A stretch of 64,000 nucleotides of DNA from the NCBI GenBank assembly GCA_021298315.1, contig JAJTFC010000012.1, forward strand, positions 1 to 64,000, read 5' to 3'. The notes under the pieces are model-generated. The model was given only the letters and a program-made list of their open reading frames with translations. It had not been told where the DNA came from and searched no databases. The DNA is from Planctomycetaceae bacterium (GTDB lineage Bacteria > Planctomycetota > Planctomycetia > Pirellulales > Pirellulaceae). Each line of letters starts with the position of its first letter. The stretch's first letter is position 1. Position numbers and translations under genes: made by a program. Below, piece after piece: positions 21,903 to 34,000 of the stretch.

Positions 21903-23900
21903 TTGGAGAAAGCAAGGATGCTGGCCAACCGGAATAAAAGTGCAAAACGACAAAGATTTCTAGCTGTCTTAGCCATGATGGTAACAGGGCAAACCTTAGC
22001 GACAGCCAGAGCTCAGGATACGGAGTCCTTGGTGGCCACTGGGTTAGGATACACGCCTCAACAACAGAGCGTGGTATACGATAAGGTAGATCCCAACGAG
22101 GCGTCTAAGTGCACAGGCAAGTATGAAACGATCGGTGGTATCGATGGCCTAATGATTTACGGCCCAGATGGGCGGTTGCTAAGACGATTTGCAGATACCA
22201 ACGGAGATCGAAACGTCGATCTTTGGAGTTATTACAAAGACGGGATCGAGGTATATCGCGACATCGACGCGAACTTCAATGGAACAGCCGACCAGTACCG
22301 TTGGCTGGGAACCCAAGGGACTCGCTGGGGCTTGGACAAAGACGAAGACGGCAAGATCGATGCTTGGAAAAACATCTCCGCCGAAGAGATAACCTACGAG
22401 GTAATTGAAGCGATCAAGAACAAGGATACCAATCGCTATACGAAATTGCTTTTGACACCTACCGAGCTCGAGAGCTTGAAACTGGGTGAGAAAACCAAAA
22501 ATAGGCTGCAAGAGAAACTAGAGAGATCCAAACTAGCTTTTAGTGAGTTTTTGGAAAGTCAGCGACTGATCGATGCCCAAGCGACTTGGGCACAGTTTGC
22601 GGCTGATAAGCCTGGTGTGGTTCCAGAAGGAACCGAAGGTTCGGCTCAAGACTTGGTGGCTTATGAGAATGTGATAGCGATCGTCGAGAGCAAGGGAGCC
22701 AACCAGCAGTTGCTCGTTGGAACAATCGTTCAGGTCGCAAACAGTTGGAGACTGATCGATGCGCCAAGGATGGTCGATGGCACGAGCGTTGGCGATTCGG
22801 GCTTCTTCTTTCCTTCGATGGCTGTCAATCGAGATATAGCGGCCGTACCAGCAGAGTCGGGCATGACACAAGCCATGCAAGGATTGCTGAGCGATCTGGA
22901 CAAAGTCGATAGCGCGATGCGAGATGGCAACGCCACACCGCAGCAATACAAGGAACGTGGCGTGATCCTGCGTAAACTCATTTCAGCGAGCCAAAACTCA
23001 GAAGATATGGGATCATGGATCCATCAGTATGCTGACTCGGTTAGTTCGGCGGTTCAGACAGGTGTCTACCCAGAAGGACTCGAAGAGCTCAAGGCCCTCG
23101 ATGCCAGCTTGGACAAAATTCCTGGTGGCAAGGAGCACAAGCCTTATGTCGCTTTCCGAGTGATCTCTTCTGACTTTATGGCGCAGATGAGTGATCCCAA
23201 GGCAAACCATGCTTCGGTGCAAGAGAACTACATCGAGCAGTTAGAGTCGTTTGCCGAGGCTTATCCAAAGTCCCCTGATGCAGCCGAAGCGATGATCCAA
23301 ATCGGATTGAACGACGAACTCGGTGGCCAGGAGAAAGAAGCTCAGGAGTGGTATCGCAAAGTCGCAGCGAATTTCCCCGATACGGACTTCGGAAAGAAAG
23401 CTTCTGGGGCGATCGTCAGATTGAACTTAGAAGGGAAAACCTTAAATCTGCGCGGTAAGACATTAGAAGGCAAAGAGGTGCAAACCACCGGACCTACGAT
23501 CGTGCACTATTGGGCGACTTGGTGCGATCCATGCAAAGCGGATATGGCTGAGTTGCGTAAGCTGCAAGCCAAGTATGCCAAGCAAAACCTGCAAATCGTC
23601 GGCGTTAATTTGGACAACGAAGCTGCTACGGCTGCGAAGTTCCTCAAAGAAAACGCGGGCAAATATCCATGGGCACATATCCATGAACAAGGTGGATTTC
23701 AAAGCGACTTGGCGACCAAGCTAGGGGTGCTCAGCGTGCCGGTGACGATCCTCATCGATGCCAAGGGAGTGGTCGTGAAACGAACAGCGGGTTTCAGCAC
23801 AAATCCCGAGATGATCCAAGCGGTCGAAAAGCTCATGGAGCAAGGGCCGGTGGCTAAACCAAAGCAAGCGACATCTAAGCCCAACCCCAATAAGAAATAG
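21903..23900 (+). CDS. TlpA/thioredoxin-domain protein with long N-terminal region
   Basis: C-terminal TIVHYWATWCDPCKADMAELRKLQ; signal-like N terminus. Confidence 0.88.
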   Translation: MEKARMLANRNKSAKRQRFLAVLAMMVTGQTLATARAQDTESLVATGLGYTPQQQSVVYDKVDPNEASKCTGKYETIGGIDGLMIYGPDGRLLRRFADTNGDRNVDLWSYYKDGIEVYRDIDANFNGTADQYRWLGTQGTRWGLDKDEDGKIDAWKNISAEEITYEVIEAIKNKDTNRYTKLLLTPTELESLKLGEKTKNRLQEKLERSKLAFSEFLESQRLIDAQATWAQFAADKPGVVPEGTEGSAQDLVAYENVIAIVESKGANQQLLVGTIVQVANSWRLIDAPRMVDGTSVGDSGFFFPSMAVNRDIAAVPAESGMTQAMQGLLSDLDKVDSAMRDGNATPQQYKERGVILRKLISASQNSEDMGSWIHQYADSVSSAVQTGVYPEGLEELKALDASLDKIPGGKEHKPYVAFRVISSDFMAQMSDPKANHASVQENYIEQLESFAEAYPKSPDAAEAMIQIGLNDELGGQEKEAQEWYRKVAANFPDTDFGKKASGAIVRLNLEGKTLNLRGKTLEGKEVQTTGPTIVHYWATWCDPCKADMAELRKLQAKYAKQNLQIVGVNLDNEAATAAKFLKENAGKYPWAHIHEQGGFQSDLATKLGVLSVPVTILIDAKGVVVKRTAGFSTNPEMIQAVEKLMEQGPVAKPKQATSKPNPNKK

Positions 23901-23911
23901 GGGCACCTCGA

Positions 23912-25255
23912 TTACGTATCGAGAAGCTCTCGGATAATCGACCCTTGACTTACGGCCAAGGGTCTTCCGATAGGAGTGATCGATTCGACCGCAGGATCGA
24001 TACCGAAGGCATGAAGAATCGTCGCGTGGAGATCTTCGATACGCACGGGATCTTTGACACCGGCAAGAGGATCCGATTTGTTTTCTATCAGTTCGTGGGA
24101 CGTTTGTCCGTGCACGTAACCGCGACGCAGCGGGCCACCGAAGATCGCTGTGCTAAATCCGTTGGGCCAATGATCGCGTCCGTCAGCGATGTTGATTTTG
24201 GGGGTGCGACCGAATTCCCCCCCGCAAACGACGATCGTCGAGTCTAAGAGACTTCTTTGATCCAATAATCGGATTAAGGAAGCAAGGGCCGGATCGAGGA
24301 TGCTACATCGGCCCGATTGGAGCGTATGGTTTTCAACGTGAGAATCCCAACCGCTTAGTTCGATTTCCACGCATGTAACACCTTGTTCGATCAGCCTGAC
24401 GGCAGCCAAGCAACCGCGACCAAAGGGCGAGTCGCCGAAGGGTTCGCGGACGCTCGCAGATTCGCGATCGATTTCGAACGCTTGAATTTGCGAGCTGGAC
24501 ATCATCTTGACAGCCCGTTCGGTGGAAATCGAGTGAAGCGTTTTGTCCGATTCGATGTTCTTGATACGGCCTTTACGAAAACGCTGTTCGAGAATCTCTA
24601 GATCGCCGATGCGCTTCTCGAATTGCTTGTTGTCTACGGGGCTACGGAGATTCGGAAGAGGATTTTTGGGGTCGCCGAGTTGAAAGGCATCGAATTGGCT
24701 TCCGAGGTATCCGCCACGCGAGGGCCATTGGCCTGCGAGGATCGACACATGTCGAGGGATCTCGAGATTCTCTTTGGTTTGGTGGCAAAGCACTGAGCCG
24801 ATCGAAGGATGAAGCAGGGTCGGGTCGGGCCGCCAGCCTGTCTTCATATTGTAAATGGCCCGTTCATGATCCCCTTCCTTAGAAACCATCGAACGGATCA
24901 AGGTCGCATGGTGCATGACCTCTGCGGTCTGCTCGAGCGTGTTAGCGATCAGCGTATCACGCAGCGACGTCTTGATCGCTTGGGTCGATCCGCCGATAGC
25001 GGTATTCGGGTGTGGATCGAAGGTTTCAAGTTGGCTGGGGCCACCTTGGAGCCATAGGAGAATGAGGGCTTTTGGGGTTTTCCGACCAGCAGGGGATATG
25101 GCTATCGACTCGGCCAGTGTAGTCCAAAAAGAAGTCGCACAGACTGCTGCCACCGGGGCTCTTTTCAGCAAGTCCCTTCGGAGAGGCTTCGAACCTGCGA
25201 AAAGCAAGTTTCGGTACGATTCACAGGTGGCTTGAAGCTGCGTTGAATTGGACAT
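23912..25255 (-). CDS. DUF1501 protein
   Basis: RRDLLKRAP Tat-like start, LILLWLQGGPSQLETFDPHP, VVCGGEFGRTPKIN-x-GRDHWPNGFSTAIFGG. Confidence 0.92.
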   Translation of the reverse strand: MSNSTQLQATCESYRNLLFAGSKPLRRDLLKRAPVAAVCATSFWTTLAESIAISPAGRKTPKALILLWLQGGPSQLETFDPHPNTAIGGSTQAIKTSLRDTLIANTLEQTAEVMHHATLIRSMVSKEGDHERAIYNMKTGWRPDPTLLHPSIGSVLCHQTKENLEIPRHVSILAGQWPSRGGYLGSQFDAFQLGDPKNPLPNLRSPVDNKQFEKRIGDLEILEQRFRKGRIKNIESDKTLHSISTERAVKMMSSSQIQAFEIDRESASVREPFGDSPFGRGCLAAVRLIEQGVTCVEIELSGWDSHVENHTLQSGRCSILDPALASLIRLLDQRSLLDSTIVVCGGEFGRTPKINIADGRDHWPNGFSTAIFGGPLRRGYVHGQTSHELIENKSDPLAGVKDPVRIEDLHATILHAFGIDPAVESITPIGRPLAVSQGSIIRELLDT

Positions 25256-25400
25256 GGCTGATCACCTTTGGAAAACCGCTGTTTTCATTTTGTCGATTCT
25301 AATAGCATCTTGGGGATCAAGTCGCAAAAAATCGGGGTTTGATCAACCAATTTAGGTTGAATGGTTCACCATGAGCTACCAGGTAGAGGTTTTCTGCGGA

Positions 25401-27263
25401 CTAGAGATATTTTGCCAGCGGTCCCCCTTGGGCCGCAAGAGCGTCAATTTTCTTGGTGACCTCGGGGGATTCGACCAACGGTGGAGCATGATGGGGCTTG
25501 ATCCGAGCGTCGATGACCAGAGGGCCTGAGCATGACCAATGTTTATATTCGGTTTTTTCACCGATACCACGAAGATCGATCGCAGGGTTCGAGCGAGTGA
25601 AGGTGACCCACGCCCAGTTTGCAAAGGAGCGACTTGCAAAATCAGAGTCATCGACCAAGGTGATCAAAGCGATGCCATTGGCAAGGTTAGGCAGATCTCG
25701 CATCGGCGCAGAGAGTTGTTCAACGGCAGCATCCAAAGGCAATTTCGTTTCGATCGCGATCGATCCCAGAGAGCAAAGCTTAGGATTCGAAAAGTTCGAA
25801 TTGAATCTCAAATCGCTGGGGATCGTTGAAGAAAGTTCACGCCGCTGGGGGCCGGTTATTGGGACAATCAGTTTGGAGCCTTGGTTCCAGCCTTCGCCAG
25901 AGTAGTCCAAAGTGTCGATGGTCGTCTTGGTCAGGAAGTGAAGATCGCGAGAAAAATCGATCCGTTCCCAGACCCATCGAAAGAAGGCTTCGAGATCGTA
26001 AAGGCTAGGAGCATTTGGATCGTTGCCATCGATGATGAAGAGATACTTGGCCAGCGACATTTGACCTTGGCCCAGAATCGCGTTGGCTTGGGTCAAGAGT
26101 TCTTGAGGGCGGTTTGGTTTGAGATAAGGTGTGTAGCGTTCCGAGCCGATCGCAAGTAGCAGAGGGTGAACACCGGCGACATCGACCGCATGAACTCCAC
26201 GAACGCCCGGAAGTACCGTCGGTATGATTGGGCCCGTTATTTCGTGGATCAGTTCGCCAAAAGTTGTATCTTCTTGTGGAGGGCGGCCTACGACAGTAAA
26301 AGGCCAGATAGCATCAGGTCGATGGTAAACGCCGGTGACTTGCATCCACGGGAACGGATGGGTTAGGGCATAGTAGCCGAGGTGGTCGCCGAATGGACCT
26401 TCGGGTTTGAGCGAGTTAGGATCGACTATGCCGGTGATTGCAAAATCCGCGTCTGCGTAGATAGGGGCGGTGGGAAGTGTCGACCCAGAAGAGTTTTTCT
26501 TAACGATCATCGGGATTCGGTGACCGGCAAGGGCACCGGCGAAAGTCAATTCGCCGACGTCTTCAGGCAGAGGCATCACTGCTGCAAGCGTCATCGCTGG
26601 AGTACCACCGACGGTGATCGTCACAGGGAAAGGTTGGTTCGCCTTGAGAGCTTGTTGATGGTGGATACCGATGCCGCGATGAAGTTGATAATGGAGACCG
26701 ATTTCCTTGTTCGCGATGTATTGGTTTCCCGATAGCTGGATACGGTACATCCCCAGGTTGCAAGCGTTGAGATTTGGCGAAATATTATTTCCATCGGCAG
26801 GAGGAGCACTGAGGACTTGGGGTAGTGTGATGAAAGAGCCACCGTCATCGGGCCAGGAAATCAGTTGGGGTAGATCGTAAATTTCGCAAGACTTGGAAAG
26901 AACAGATCCAGAGCTTGTTTTTTTCGGGAGCATCGACCAAGCGGTCGAGGGGGCCGATAGGTAACGCAGTGGGTTGCGTAGCAGAGCGTTAGGATCGATC
27001 TTCAACTCGATCGCTCGACGCACGCGTTCGAGAGTATGGCGGAATAGAAATCGAGCTTGGTCGAGTGAACCAAAGAGGTTGCTGACCATCGGAAAACGGG
27101 AGTTGACCGGATTGGTAAAGAGAACCGCAGGACCTTGACGAGCGTACACGCGCCGTTGGATTTCAGCGATTTCAAGACTTGGGGACAAAGGCGTATCGAT
27201 TTCGATGAGCCTGCCGTTTTTTTTCAGGTCGACAACGACATCGCGAGTGGAGCGGTGGCTCAT
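25401..27263 (-). CDS. UbiD-family decarboxylase
   Basis: MSHRSTRDVVVDLKKNGRLIEIDTPLSP..., PEGPFGDHLGYYALTHPFPWMQVTGVYHR. Confidence 0.92.
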   Translation of the reverse strand: MSHRSTRDVVVDLKKNGRLIEIDTPLSPSLEIAEIQRRVYARQGPAVLFTNPVNSRFPMVSNLFGSLDQARFLFRHTLERVRRAIELKIDPNALLRNPLRYLSAPSTAWSMLPKKTSSGSVLSKSCEIYDLPQLISWPDDGGSFITLPQVLSAPPADGNNISPNLNACNLGMYRIQLSGNQYIANKEIGLHYQLHRGIGIHHQQALKANQPFPVTITVGGTPAMTLAAVMPLPEDVGELTFAGALAGHRIPMIVKKNSSGSTLPTAPIYADADFAITGIVDPNSLKPEGPFGDHLGYYALTHPFPWMQVTGVYHRPDAIWPFTVVGRPPQEDTTFGELIHEITGPIIPTVLPGVRGVHAVDVAGVHPLLLAIGSERYTPYLKPNRPQELLTQANAILGQGQMSLAKYLFIIDGNDPNAPSLYDLEAFFRWVWERIDFSRDLHFLTKTTIDTLDYSGEGWNQGSKLIVPITGPQRRELSSTIPSDLRFNSNFSNPKLCSLGSIAIETKLPLDAAVEQLSAPMRDLPNLANGIALITLVDDSDFASRSFANWAWVTFTRSNPAIDLRGIGEKTEYKHWSCSGPLVIDARIKPHHAPPLVESPEVTKKIDALAAQGGPLAKYL

Positions 27264-27377
27264 GGTAAGGTCATATCGAAAGTAGTGTTTTTGCTGTTTT
27301 TTCTTTGTCCGACCTCTAGCAGGATAACCTACTGTCAACCGTATAAGCAGGAGTGGCTGTAACAACCAGGTTGCTAA

Positions 27378-28181
27378 CTACATATCGCCCCGCTGGCGGC
27401 GAGCTTCATACAAGAGAATTGTCCCAACAATGGCAACGTTTAAAGACTCAACCCCAGCAGCCATCGGTATCGAACAAACATGATCTGCCATGTCCTTGAT
27501 TTTGGGATTCACGCCCCGGCCTTCGGCACCAAGCACCAGCAAGGTCGGTTGCTTCAAATCCAAGTCACCTATCGATTGCCCATGCATATCCGCAACGATC
27601 ACCTTTGCCCCCATGCTCCTGGCGTGGACCGACAACTCCTTGATTCCCGCGACCGCTGGTGGGCACCGAAACCATTGGCCAGCGGTACTTCGCAAAAACT
27701 TCGGATGCACCGGAGAAACCGAATCGGGGCTTAAATACAACCGGTTGCCACCCAAGCCGACCAAGGATCGAAGCAGAGTTCCAGCATTACCGGGATCCTG
27801 AATCCCGTCGGTCGCTAAAGCCAGACTCCAATGGCTCCGATCACTTGATAGTTCATCCAAGGCGCGTGAGTGATCCTTGGGCTCCAACTTTCCGATCGCT
27901 ACGACTCCATCGGGATTTTGGGTCGTTACGGCTTGTTTGAGCCAATGGGGTTCAACCAAGTAGTTTTCAACAGTGTCTTGTACGCGTTTTGCGAACTCAC
28001 GATTCTCGCTTGCCCATTTCTCAGTGTAGTAGAGACTGCTTAGCGGCCAATGAACCGTTAGAGCTTCGGTCAGCAGATGGGTTCCCTCGATCAAAAACTC
28101 ACGTTGACCACTTTCAACTCGGTGAAGTCGCTTGAGCCTGCGTAGTTGAGGACTGCTCAAACTCTGTATGCGTTGCACCAC
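27378..28181 (-). CDS. TrmH/SpoU-family RNA 2'-O-methyltransferase
   Basis: EGTHLLTEAL, DGIQDPGNAGTLLRS, LVLGAEGRGVNPKI, SIPMAAGVESLNVAIVGTILLYEA. Confidence 0.94.
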   Translation of the reverse strand: MVQRIQSLSSPQLRRLKRLHRVESGQREFLIEGTHLLTEALTVHWPLSSLYYTEKWASENREFAKRVQDTVENYLVEPHWLKQAVTTQNPDGVVAIGKLEPKDHSRALDELSSDRSHWSLALATDGIQDPGNAGTLLRSLVGLGGNRLYLSPDSVSPVHPKFLRSTAGQWFRCPPAVAGIKELSVHARSMGAKVIVADMHGQSIGDLDLKQPTLLVLGAEGRGVNPKIKDMADHVCSIPMAAGVESLNVAIVGTILLYEARRQRGDM

Positions 28182-28205
28182 AATCCCATCTTTTAATTTG
28201 CTTGA

Positions 28206-29588
28206 TCAGGCCTTTAGCCCAAGTAAGAATTCCGCATTGTTACGAGTCTTTTGGAGCCGATGGACTAACTGCTCCATGGCGTCGCTTGAACTAAGGCCCG
28301 CGAGGGCTTTGCGCATGATGGTGATCTTCTGATATTCAGCCGGATCGAGCAATGCTTCTTCGCGTCGTGTTCCACTTTGGTAGATATCAATTGCGGGCCA
28401 GATACGGCGATCGACCAGCGCTCGATCCAGCACGATCTCCATGTTTCCAGTGCCTTTGAACTCCTCGAAGATAACTTCATCCATGCGGCTGCCAGTTCCG
28501 ACCAAAGCCGTCGCGATGATCGTCAGCGATCCACCTTCTTCGACTTTGCGAGCAGCTCCGAAAAACGCTTTTGGTTTTTGCATCGCATTGGCATCAAGAC
28601 CACCTGTGAGGGTCTTCCCAGACTGGATGCACTCGCCGTTCCATGCTCGAGCTAGACGAGTAATCGAGTCGAGAAAAACGACCACGTCGATGCCGTCTTC
28701 GACCATCCGCTTGGCTTTTTCGAGCACCATTTGGCTGACTTGAATATGCCTGGATGCTGGTTCGTCGAAGGTGCTGCTGATGACTTCGCATTTGGGCCCG
28801 CGAACTTCCCGCTGCATGTCGGTGACTTCCTCTGGCCGTTCGTCGATGAGCAGCATCATGACATAAGCGTTCGGATAATTCGCCAAAACAGCCCGAGCCA
28901 TCTTCTGCATTAGGATGGTTTTTCCGGCTCTCGGAGGAGAGACGATCAAGCCTCGCTGGCCGAACCCTAGAGGGGTTACCAGATCGACAACCCTTGTGGC
29001 CAATTCCGGTGCTTGGGTCTCCATGATGATCCGCTCCTTGGGATGCAAAGGAGTGAGCAGATCAAAGGACTTGCGAGAACGAACCTCATTGGGGTTTCGA
29101 TGGTTGATGGCTTCGACCCGTAGCAGAGCAAAGTAGCGCTCGTTTTCTTTTGGGGGTCGGATCTGTCCCGAGACGGTCATGCCTGTAGTGAGTCCAAATC
29201 GGCGAATTTGAGAAGGCGATACGTAGATATCGTCTGGGCAAGCGACATAGTGATGGGTTGCGGACCTTAGGAAACCGAAACCATCGGCAAGGATCTCCAA
29301 CGTACCCTCACCGATCATGATCCCCGAGGATTGCATCCGCGCGCGGAGCACTTGGAAGATCAATTCCGGACGTGGGAGTTGCTCCCAATTCACAATTCCT
29401 TCAATCTTGGCAATCTGGCCAAGCTCTTCTTGAGGCATCCTCTGGAGGGTCGCAAAATCCAAAACGGGTCTAGGCTCTGGGGAGGTATTTTTGATCCCCG
29501 AGCGTTCGCGCAGGATCTCTTCGGCAATCGATAGAACTTCGTTGCTGTTGCGGCTCGGTCGTGATCGGCCAGTGTCTTCGTCGGTCAT
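28206..29588 (-). CDS. rho: Transcription termination factor Rho
   Basis: [67 protein letters not shown]. Confidence 0.97.
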   Translation of the reverse strand: MTDEDTGRSRPSRNSNEVLSIAEEILRERSGIKNTSPEPRPVLDFATLQRMPQEELGQIAKIEGIVNWEQLPRPELIFQVLRARMQSSGIMIGEGTLEILADGFGFLRSATHHYVACPDDIYVSPSQIRRFGLTTGMTVSGQIRPPKENERYFALLRVEAINHRNPNEVRSRKSFDLLTPLHPKERIIMETQAPELATRVVDLVTPLGFGQRGLIVSPPRAGKTILMQKMARAVLANYPNAYVMMLLIDERPEEVTDMQREVRGPKCEVISSTFDEPASRHIQVSQMVLEKAKRMVEDGIDVVVFLDSITRLARAWNGECIQSGKTLTGGLDANAMQKPKAFFGAARKVEEGGSLTIIATALVGTGSRMDEVIFEEFKGTGNMEIVLDRALVDRRIWPAIDIYQSGTRREEALLDPAEYQKITIMRKALAGLSSSDAMEQLVHRLQKTRNNAEFLLGLKA

Positions 29589-29922
29589 TTTGGGATTGGA
29601 ACCCGCTGTCGCACCTTCGGCGATGAAATTCCGAAGCGCAAAGCGTCCCTAAATGACGCTCGGAACACGAAATCGGATTCGGGGTGTTGGTGGGGAAATC
29701 TGAGGAGAAACCGCAGAGAAATCTGCGACATTTGCATTATAGACAAGAGCTTCGATCGAGTACAATGAATTTTTGCAACACCATTGCCACGGAAGACTTC
29801 GCTGCGGACAGGCCAGACCCACTAAAGCACGCCCAAAGGGAACCGAGGGCACCTTGCCGAGTCCCAAAAAATTTCAAAAACCTCACGTTTCTCTGATCAC
29901 ATCGTTGGATCCCCAAAACTGC

Positions 29923-31008
29923 ATGAAAACCCTCCTTGGATCCCTTGGCGTACTCCTGAGTGTTGTTGCTCTGGCTTATGGCATCTATCTGCTGAAATTC
30001 AAAGTGCTCGCAACGGCTGCTCCGCCCCAAGAAGCCCGTCCAACGCCTGTCGTTTTCTCCAATCCGCAAACCATCGAACTTCGCGCAGCTTCGACCGTCA
30101 TCGGAACGGTCGTCGCTCCGCGCTCGATCCAACTCAAAACCGAAACCGTAGGTACCGTCCAAGCGATCCATTTCCAATCAGGGGACATCGTAAGCCCCGG
30201 ACAGGTCTTGGTCGAACTCGACACGAGCGTCGAACAAGCAACCCTGGCGAGTGCCAAAGCAGCCGAACGTATTGCCGAGTCGACTTATCGCAGGATCAAA
30301 AAGGCGATGGAGGTCCAAGCCTTGAGCGAATTGGATCTGGATCAAACCGAAGCCCAGTTAGCACAAGCCAAAGCCGAAGTCGCACGAATCGAAGCAGTCA
30401 TCCGTCGCAAGATTCTCGTGGCTCCCTTTCGTGCCCGAGCAGGCGTCTTTGATATCCAGCCCGGACAATACCTTTCCGAAGGTTCGCAGATTACCATGCT
30501 CCAGGGAATCGACGAATTTGTTTTCGTCGATTTTATGATGCCTCAGCAGGTGGCCGATTACCTCCAAGTCGGCCAGAAGGTCTCTCTGGAACACCTCGGA
30601 CAGATCATCGAGGCCCAAGTCGTGGCACTGGACTCTCAAGCCGATCGGGTCACTCGATCCTTGGCGGCTCGCGCCAAAGTCCTCAACCCACCGGCAACGC
30701 TTCAAGTCAACGACTCGGTCAAGTTGCTTGCCGAGTACGGTGACCCGCAACCTACGGTTCTTATCCCCTCATCCGCTCTCCGAACGAATCCAACGGGTGC
30801 TTACTGTTTCGTCGCTCAAATCGACCCCAAGGATACTGCTAAGTGGGTCGCAAAGCGACGCGAGGTCATCGTCGGAGCCACCGTTGGTAACAACGTATCG
30901 ATCCGCCAAGGCATCGATCCCAAAGAACAAATCATCGCCGACGGTTCCTTCAAGATCTACGATGGAACCTGGATCGTTCCCTCGGAACTTACCAAAGCAG
31001 CACCCTAA
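29923..31008 (+). CDS. RND periplasmic adaptor (set 2)
   Basis: VGTVQAIHFQSGDIVSPGQVLVELDTS, ILVAPFRARAGVFDIQPGQYLSEG. Confidence 0.92.
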   Translation: MKTLLGSLGVLLSVVALAYGIYLLKFKVLATAAPPQEARPTPVVFSNPQTIELRAASTVIGTVVAPRSIQLKTETVGTVQAIHFQSGDIVSPGQVLVELDTSVEQATLASAKAAERIAESTYRRIKKAMEVQALSELDLDQTEAQLAQAKAEVARIEAVIRRKILVAPFRARAGVFDIQPGQYLSEGSQITMLQGIDEFVFVDFMMPQQVADYLQVGQKVSLEHLGQIIEAQVVALDSQADRVTRSLAARAKVLNPPATLQVNDSVKLLAEYGDPQPTVLIPSSALRTNPTGAYCFVAQIDPKDTAKWVAKRREVIVGATVGNNVSIRQGIDPKEQIIADGSFKIYDGTWIVPSELTKAAP

Positions 31009-31033
31009 TCTCTCACAAGCAACCGGCTCAGCG

Positions 31034-34000
31034 ATGAAATCGATTACCGATATTTTTATTCGGCACCCGGTCCTTGCGATCGTCGTCAATCTGATGATCG
31101 TGCTCTTGGGAATCCGATCGGCGCAGTCGCTGCCCGTTCAGCAATTCCCGAAACTCGAAAGCACTTCGATCGTTATTACGACGGTTTATATCGGAGCAAG
31201 TGCCGAGACGATCCGCGGGTTTCTGACCACCCCGATCGAAAAGGCGGTCTCCTCGATCGGTGGAGTCGATTATGTCGAATCCAAAAGCGTAGCTGGATCT
31301 AGCCAAATCACGATCCGCTTGAAGCTCAATCACAACGCGACCCAAGCCTTGGCGGAGGTCAATACGCGACTCCAACAAGTAAGACGAGAGCTTCCGGCCG
31401 AAGCCGAACCGAGCATCGTGGAAATCCAACGCGCCGATCGCCCTTATGCTTCCTTCTATCTGAGCTTCACTTCCACCCAATGGGATGTCCCCCAACTGAC
31501 CGACTACCTGACTAGAACCATACAGCCTCAGCTAACGACCATCTCAGGTGTCCAGCGAGTGGGAGTCGAAGGGGGCCGCACGCCAGCGATGCGGATCTGG
31601 ATTTCCCCCAACAAGCTCTCCGAGCTGAATTTGACTCCGGGCGATGTCTATGGTGCGCTTCGGCGAAACAATTATTTGGCAGCGATCGGGCGGGTTAAGA
31701 ACGATTCGGTGCAAGTTGACCTGCTTACCGATACGGATTTGAAAACCGCCGACGAATTCCGAGATCTGATCGTCTCGCAAAAGGACGGGGCGGTAATCCG
31801 ACTGGGCGATATCGCTTCGGTGGAGTTCGGCTCAGAAGAAGCTGGCATGGTGGCGATGTATCGCGGGAAAGAAGCCGTCTATGTTTCGGTATGGCCGCTA
31901 CCTGGTACCAATGAGATCGAAGTGGCCAACAGGCTCAATGATGCCATGGCCAAGCTCAAACCGACCTTGCCTGATCACATGGAAATGAATCTGGCTTATG
32001 ATGCCACTCGTTTCATGCGAGATGCGCTTTCGGAAATCTCGAAAACTTTGATCGAAACCATCGCGATTGTCGGTTTGGTGGTCTTCCTTTTCATGGGTTC
32101 GCTTCGGACTGCGATCGTGCCTTTGATCGCTATGCCCGTATCGCTCATCGGAGCGACGATCCTGATGTATTTGCTTGGATTCTCTCTAAATCTCTTGACG
32201 CTCCTGGCCATCGTATTGTCGGTGGGTTTGGTGGTCGATGACGCGATCGTTGTGGTGGAAAATGTGCAGCGGCACATCCGCGAAGGGATGACCAAGATCG
32301 ATGCGGCCTTGCTTGGAGCCCGAGAGCTTTTTGGGCCTATTGTCGCCATGACGATCACACTCGCAGTGGTCTACGCACCGATCGGTTTTCAAGGTGGGCT
32401 AACGGGGATGCTGTTCAAGGAATTCGCTTTTACCCTGGCAGCAGCAGTCTTGCTCTCAGGTGTAGTGGCAGTGACTCTTTCGCCAATCATGAGCGCTCAG
32501 ATGCTCTCGGCGAGTGGAAAAGAGGGGTTTCTCACACGTCTGGTCAATCGTGTATTCGATGCGTTTCAACAGGCTTACGGACAACTTCTCCAATGGGCTT
32601 TGCAAGTTCGCTGGGCGATAGCCTTTGCGACACTGCTAGTGGCTTTTGCTGCCGCTCCTTTTTACATCATGAGCTCGAAGGAACTGGCACCTGTAGAGGA
32701 TCAAGGAGCTATTGCTGTGATGCTCAAAGCGTCTCCTGACGCATCCTTAAAGAGTTCCGTCGGTTGGGCCAAAGTGCTCGCAGAAAAATTCGCTAAGATG
32801 GAGGAGACCGACTACATGTGGGCCTTGGTCGGTTCGAACTCAGGCTTTGGAGGAATCATCACCAAAAGCTGGCACGATCGAGAAAAGGAACATCTGCGCA
32901 GCACCGCAGCGATGGTTCCCGAAGCCTTTGGCATCGCATCGCAAATCCCAGGCCTGCAACCATTCCCGGTCTTGGTTCCACCCCTGCCGGGTGCTGGTAG
33001 TTTTGATGTCGAGTTGATTTTAAAGAGCGATCTACCAGTCGAGCAACTGACGGAGCTATCAGAACAGATTTTGGCGGAGGCCAACAAGAGCGGCCTGTTT
33101 ATGTTCGTCGACACGGATCTGAAAGTCGATTTACCTCAGGCGCAAGTGGTGGTCGATCGTGAAAAGGTCGCTGATTTGAAACTCGACTTGGCTTCGATCG
33201 CCGGGGAGCTTGGTGTCCTTTTGGGCGGGGGGTATGTCAATCGATTCAACTACTTCAATCGATCGTACCAAGTTATCCCTCAGTTGGCCGAAGAAGATCG
33301 TCAATCGGCTTCCTCCCTGATGGATCTTAAGATTCGAACACCCAGTGGACAATTGATTCCGGTCTCGACATTCGCGTCGGTCGTGCCGAAAACCGCACCC
33401 AGGGTGCTGAGTCGTTTTCAACAGCAAAGCTCGATACAGATCCAAGCTGCGGTGATTCCAGGTATCCCAGGATTGACCAAAGAATCAGGACTCAGTCGCA
33501 TCGAAGAGATTGTTCAGAAAGTGGTGGGGCCAAATGCATCGATGGACTACGCAGGAGAGTCCAGGCAGATCCGCAAAGAAGGATCATCGCTGACAGTCAC
33601 CCTCGGGATCGCTTTGGCGCTGATCTATTTGGTGCTCGCAGCCCAGTTCCAATCGTTTCGAGATCCGCTGATCGTCCTCTTTGGCTCAGTACCTCTGGCC
33701 ATCTCCGGTGCATTGCTGCTTACATTTCTAGGACTCACTACGGTCAATATCTATTCCCAAGTCGGATTGATCACTCTGGTGGGGCTGGTCGCTAAAAATG
33801 GGATTTTGATCGTCGAGTTTGCCAACCATTTGCAGCAAGAGGGATTGAGCAAGTGGAAAGCAGTGATCGAAGCTTCCAAAACACGTTTGCGACCGGTTTT
33901 GATGACCAGTGCAGCGACTGTATTTGGACATTTGCCCCTGGTTTTCGTAACCGGCCCGGGTGCCGAAGCTCGAAATAGCATCGGGATCGTATTGGTCGCC